DNA from: Pseudomonadota bacterium
GTDB taxonomy: Bacteria > Pseudomonadota > Gammaproteobacteria > Burkholderiales > Burkholderiaceae
Reading direction: 5' to 3'
Length of the DNA stretch: 8,081 bases
Assembly (NCBI GenBank): GCA_021778935.1
Contig: JAJYBQ010000105.1
Span: forward strand, 1 to 8,081
Both the position numbers and the translations under genes were made by a program. Shown here one piece after another: positions 6,159-8,081 of the stretch. Position 1 is the first letter of the stretch; the number at the start of each line of letters is the position of its first letter. Below the pieces are notes generated by a model. It worked only from the letters and a program-made list of their open reading frames with translations. It was not told where the DNA came from and searched no databases.

Positions 6159-6278
6159 GGCTTGGGAATGGGGGAGGCTGAGAGAACGATCGGGGATCGC
6201 GTTGCGATGCGAAAAGGACACGCCCGATGTCGTGGCAGGGCGGATCCGGAAACGGCCACCGGCATCGGAATCAACGGG
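6159..6278. other. 120-base hisH-hisA spacer
   Basis: This is the only sizeable gap among the his genes. It holds two short adjacent inverted repeats, CGATC/GATCG (6187-6199) and ATCGC/GCGAT (6196-6208), which share bases and so are mutually exclusive. I see no promoter, tRNA or small gene. Part of it (6159-6221) could be coding if hisA began at GTG 6221. Confidence 0.4.
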
Positions 6279-6905
6279 TCATGGGTTCCAGGATACGAAG
6301 TTGGCGTAGATCTGCAAGCCGGCCGCGGCGCTTTTTTCCGGGTGGAACTGCGTTGCGAAAATATTATCTTGTGCAACTGCGCTGGTAAAGGTCCCGCAAT
6401 AATCCGTTTGCCCGGCGACCACCGCGGCATCGCTCGGCACCACGTGATAGCTGTGGACGAAATAGAACCATCCGCCATCGGGGATGCCGGCCCAAAGCGG
6501 ATGCGGGCCGGACTGTCGTACCTGATTCCAGCCCATGTGGGGAATCTTGCGGCGCAGCCCCTGCGCATCGATCGCGTCCGCGAACCGGGCCACCCCCCCG
6601 CGCAGCAGGCCGAGACCGGCGGTGTCGCCCTCCTCCGACCAGTCGAACAGCATCTGTTCGCCGATGCAGACGCCCAGGAGCGGCTTGCTGCGGGCGGCCC
6701 GCAGGACCGCCGCTTCGAGGCCGGACGCGGCGAGGCTGCGCATGGCGTCGGGCATCGCCCCCTGCCCGGGCAGCACGATGCGATCGGCGGCATCGATCCG
6801 CGCCGGCTCGCCGGTCACGACGACCGGGACATCGGGCGCGACGCGCGCGAAAGCCTGTGCGACGGAGCGCAGGTTGCCCATGCCGAAGTCGACGATGGCG
6901 ATCAT
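6279..6905 (-). CDS. hisH: Imidazole glycerol phosphate synthase, glutaminase subunit
   Basis: HisH is the class I glutamine amidotransferase that supplies ammonia to HisF. The 208-residue protein shows the triad: Cys80 in [10 protein letters not shown], and His188 and Glu190 in [16 protein letters not shown] (6-14), [11 protein letters not shown] (45-55), IPHMGWNQV (121-129) and FVHSYHV (149-155) complete the family pattern. The start ATG 6905 gives [11 protein letters not shown], the normal N-terminus. GAGGA (6916-6920) sits ten bases upstream, in the 19-base gap after hisB. A longer open frame reaching into hisB is a shadow. It should act only in complex with HisF, encoded two genes downstream. 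Confidence 0.96.
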   Translation of the reverse strand: MIAIVDFGMGNLRSVAQAFARVAPDVPVVVTGEPARIDAADRIVLPGQGAMPDAMRSLAASGLEAAVLRAARSKPLLGVCIGEQMLFDWSEEGDTAGLGLLRGGVARFADAIDAQGLRRKIPHMGWNQVRQSGPHPLWAGIPDGGWFYFVHSYHVVPSDAAVVAGQTDYCGTFTSAVAQDNIFATQFHPEKSAAAGLQIYANFVSWNP

Positions 6906-6924
6906 GCGACGATAATCCTCGGGC

Positions 6925-7515
6925 TCAGAGCGTCCCTTTCGTGCTCGGGACGGCGCCGCCGGCGCGCGGATCGAGTTCCAGCGCGGCGCGCAGCGCCCGG
7001 CCGAACGCCTTGAAGGCCGATTCGCACTGGTGGTGGGCGTTGGCGCCGCGCAGGTTGTCCATGTGCAGGGTGATCTGCGCGTGGTTGACGAAGCCCTGGA
7101 AGAATTCGCGCGCCAGTTCGACGTCGAATTCGCCGATCTTCGCACTGGTGAACGCCACGTTCCACACCAGACCGGGGCGGCCGGAATAGTCGATCACCGC
7201 GCGGGTGAGCGCCTCGTCGAGCGGCACATAGGCATGCCCGAAACGGCGGATGCCCTGTTTGTCTCCGGCAGCCGCCGCAACGGCGCGCCCGAGGGCGATG
7301 CCGACATCCTCCACCGTGTGGTGGCCATCGATGTGCAAATCGCCTTGGGCCTCGACCTGCAGGTCGATCGCGCTGTGTCGGGCGATCTGATCGAGCATGT
7401 GGTCGAAGAAACCGATTCCGGTCGAAGCCGAGCAGGCGCCACCACCGTCGAGATCGACGCGGACGCGAATCCGGGTTTCCTTGGTCTCGCGGACGATTTC
7501 CGCGGATCGTTGCAT
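6925..7515 (-). CDS. hisB: Imidazole glycerol phosphate dehydratase (monofunctional HisB)
   Basis: HisB dehydrates imidazole glycerol phosphate to imidazole acetol phosphate. The 196-residue product is the stand-alone dehydratase; there is no histidinol-phosphatase domain as in enteric HisB. Its manganese-binding histidine motifs are present in both halves: [13 protein letters not shown] (36-48), DGHHTVED (63-70), and [17 protein letters not shown] (159-175). The start is ATG 7515 ([14 protein letters not shown]) because GAGG at 7524-7527 lies eight bases upstream and the length then fits. In-frame GTG codons at 7521 and 7524 would add two or three residues and overlap that ribosome site. The gene begins within a dozen bases of the hisC stop and ends 19 bases before hisH. 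Confidence 0.95.
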   Translation of the reverse strand: MQRSAEIVRETKETRIRVRVDLDGGGACSASTGIGFFDHMLDQIARHSAIDLQVEAQGDLHIDGHHTVEDVGIALGRAVAAAAGDKQGIRRFGHAYVPLDEALTRAVIDYSGRPGLVWNVAFTSAKIGEFDVELAREFFQGFVNHAQITLHMDNLRGANAHHQCESAFKAFGRALRAALELDPRAGGAVPSTKGTL

Positions 7516-7523
7516 CGTCACCA

Positions 7524-7527
7524 CCTC
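7524..7527 (-). promoter_or_regulatory. Ribosome binding site of hisB
   Basis: Minus-strand GAGG overlaps the hisC stop codon (TGAGG) and sits eight bases before ATG 7515. It supports that ATG over the two GTG codons just upstream. Confidence 0.55.
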
Positions 7528-8081
7528 ACTCTACCGACTGCTTCATCGCATCCAGAAACGCAGCATTCTCTTCCGCCGTCCCCACCGTCACCCGCAGGCA
7601 ACCCCGCAGCATGGGGTGGAAGGACGTCATATTCTTGACAAGGATACCCTGTCGCAGCAGGTGCGCGAACAGCGCGTCGGCCCCCGCCGCGCCGTCGGGC
7701 ACCCGCAGGAGCACGAAATTGGCGGCGGAGTCGAAGACCTGCAGGCCGTCGATGGCGCGCAGCGCGGCGATCATCCGCCCCCGGTCGGCGCGGATGATCG
7801 CCGCCTGGGCGTCGAACACATCGAGATGGTCGAGCAGGAAATCCGCCGCGGCGAGCGTGAGCGAATCGACGTTGAACGGCGGGCGCAGCTTGTCGAACTC
7901 GCCCAGCCATTCCGGCGCGCCGCACAGATAGCCCAGCCGCAACCCGGCCAATCCCAGCTTCGAGAACGTGCGCAGGACGAGCAGGTTGGGATGCCGAGGC
8001 AGTTCCCCGATCCAGGATCGGCCCGCAAACGGCAGGTAGGCCTCGTCGAGGACGACCAGGACGGGAGCGCGCTCCAGGATG
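7526..8081 (-). CDS. hisC: Histidinol-phosphate aminotransferase, C-terminal part (partial)
   Basis: HisC converts imidazole acetol phosphate and glutamate to histidinol phosphate and 2-oxoglutarate with pyridoxal phosphate. About 184 C-terminal residues are visible; the N-terminal half lies past the right edge. The fragment begins [15 protein letters not shown], where the Asp and Tyr of LDEAY contact the cofactor. [14 protein letters not shown] follows, with the Schiff-base lysine of fold-type I aminotransferases. Near the end are [20 protein letters not shown] and [15 protein letters not shown], typical of the small domain and its substrate arginine. An apparent start at 7951 is only an internal TTG (Leu) codon; the frame is open to the window edge. 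It is the most upstream visible gene of the leftward run and nearly touches hisB. Confidence 0.95.
   Translation of the reverse strand, partial: ILERAPVLVVLDEAYLPFAGRSWIGELPRHPNLLVLRTFSKLGLAGLRLGYLCGAPEWLGEFDKLRPPFNVDSLTLAAADFLLDHLDVFDAQAAIIRADRGRMIAALRAIDGLQVFDSAANFVLLRVPDGAAGADALFAHLLRQGILVKNMTSFHPMLRGCLRVTVGTAEENAAFLDAMKQSVE

Noticed and set aside
5364..7013. A 549-codon open frame on the plus strand opposite hisF, hisA, hisH and hisB
   Set aside because: It lies antisense to clearly functional his genes, has no recognisable domain, and is the kind of long reverse frame that high-GC codon bias creates.
6906..7145. Longer HisH start inside hisB
   Set aside because: The upstream 80 codons are out-of-frame hisB sequence. 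[11 protein letters not shown] at 6905 is the canonical N-terminus.
1..8081. tRNA, rRNA, CRISPR array, insertion sequence or phage genes
   Set aside because: I looked for cloverleaf-like segments, regularly spaced direct repeats, transposase motifs and phage-type genes and saw none. The window is a compact housekeeping region.

Overview
The base composition (high GC), gene content and gene order point to a betaproteobacterium. The order is a leftward histidine-biosynthesis run (hisC-hisB-hisH-hisA-hisF-hisI-hisE), then a HIT-family gene and tatA-tatB-tatC, facing a membrane-anchored HtrA/DegS-type protease and an SspA-like gene. HisI and HisE are separate proteins here, not fused as in enteric bacteria. 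No genus can be assigned from the window.

Layout: positions 1-160 hold the 5' end of an sspA-like gene on the minus strand, cut by the window edge. Positions 161-295 are a divergent promoter region. Positions 296-1501 (plus strand) encode the one-PDZ serine protease. Positions 1502-1665 are a convergent intergenic stretch with two hairpins, one of them a REP-like palindrome. From 1666 to the right edge everything is on the minus strand: tatC, tatB, a structured 161-base spacer, tatA, the HIT gene, hisE, hisI, hisF, hisA, a 120-base spacer, hisH, hisB and the C-terminal half of hisC, cut by the right edge.

The leftward genes look like one long transcription unit. hisF/hisI and hisI/hisE overlap as ATGA, hisE/HIT overlaps as GTGA, hisA/hisF are separated by one base, and hisC/hisB nearly touch. 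The enzymes cover the middle and late histidine pathway: PRA-PH (HisE), PRA-CH (HisI), ProFAR isomerase (HisA), the IGP synthase heterodimer (HisF plus HisH), IGP dehydratase (HisB) and histidinol-phosphate aminotransferase (HisC). TatA, TatB and TatC together form a complete twin-arginine translocase, which exports folded proteins. The protease would act on the periplasmic face of the inner membrane in envelope quality control.

Every coding region has a recognisable conventional function, and I do not see an undescribed multi-gene system. The points worth a second look are non-coding or organisational. These are the structured tatA-tatB spacer, two related REP-like palindromes, an AT-rich element overlapping the protease start codon, and direct sspA-protease adjacency where I would expect the cytochrome bc1 genes petABC in related bacteria.
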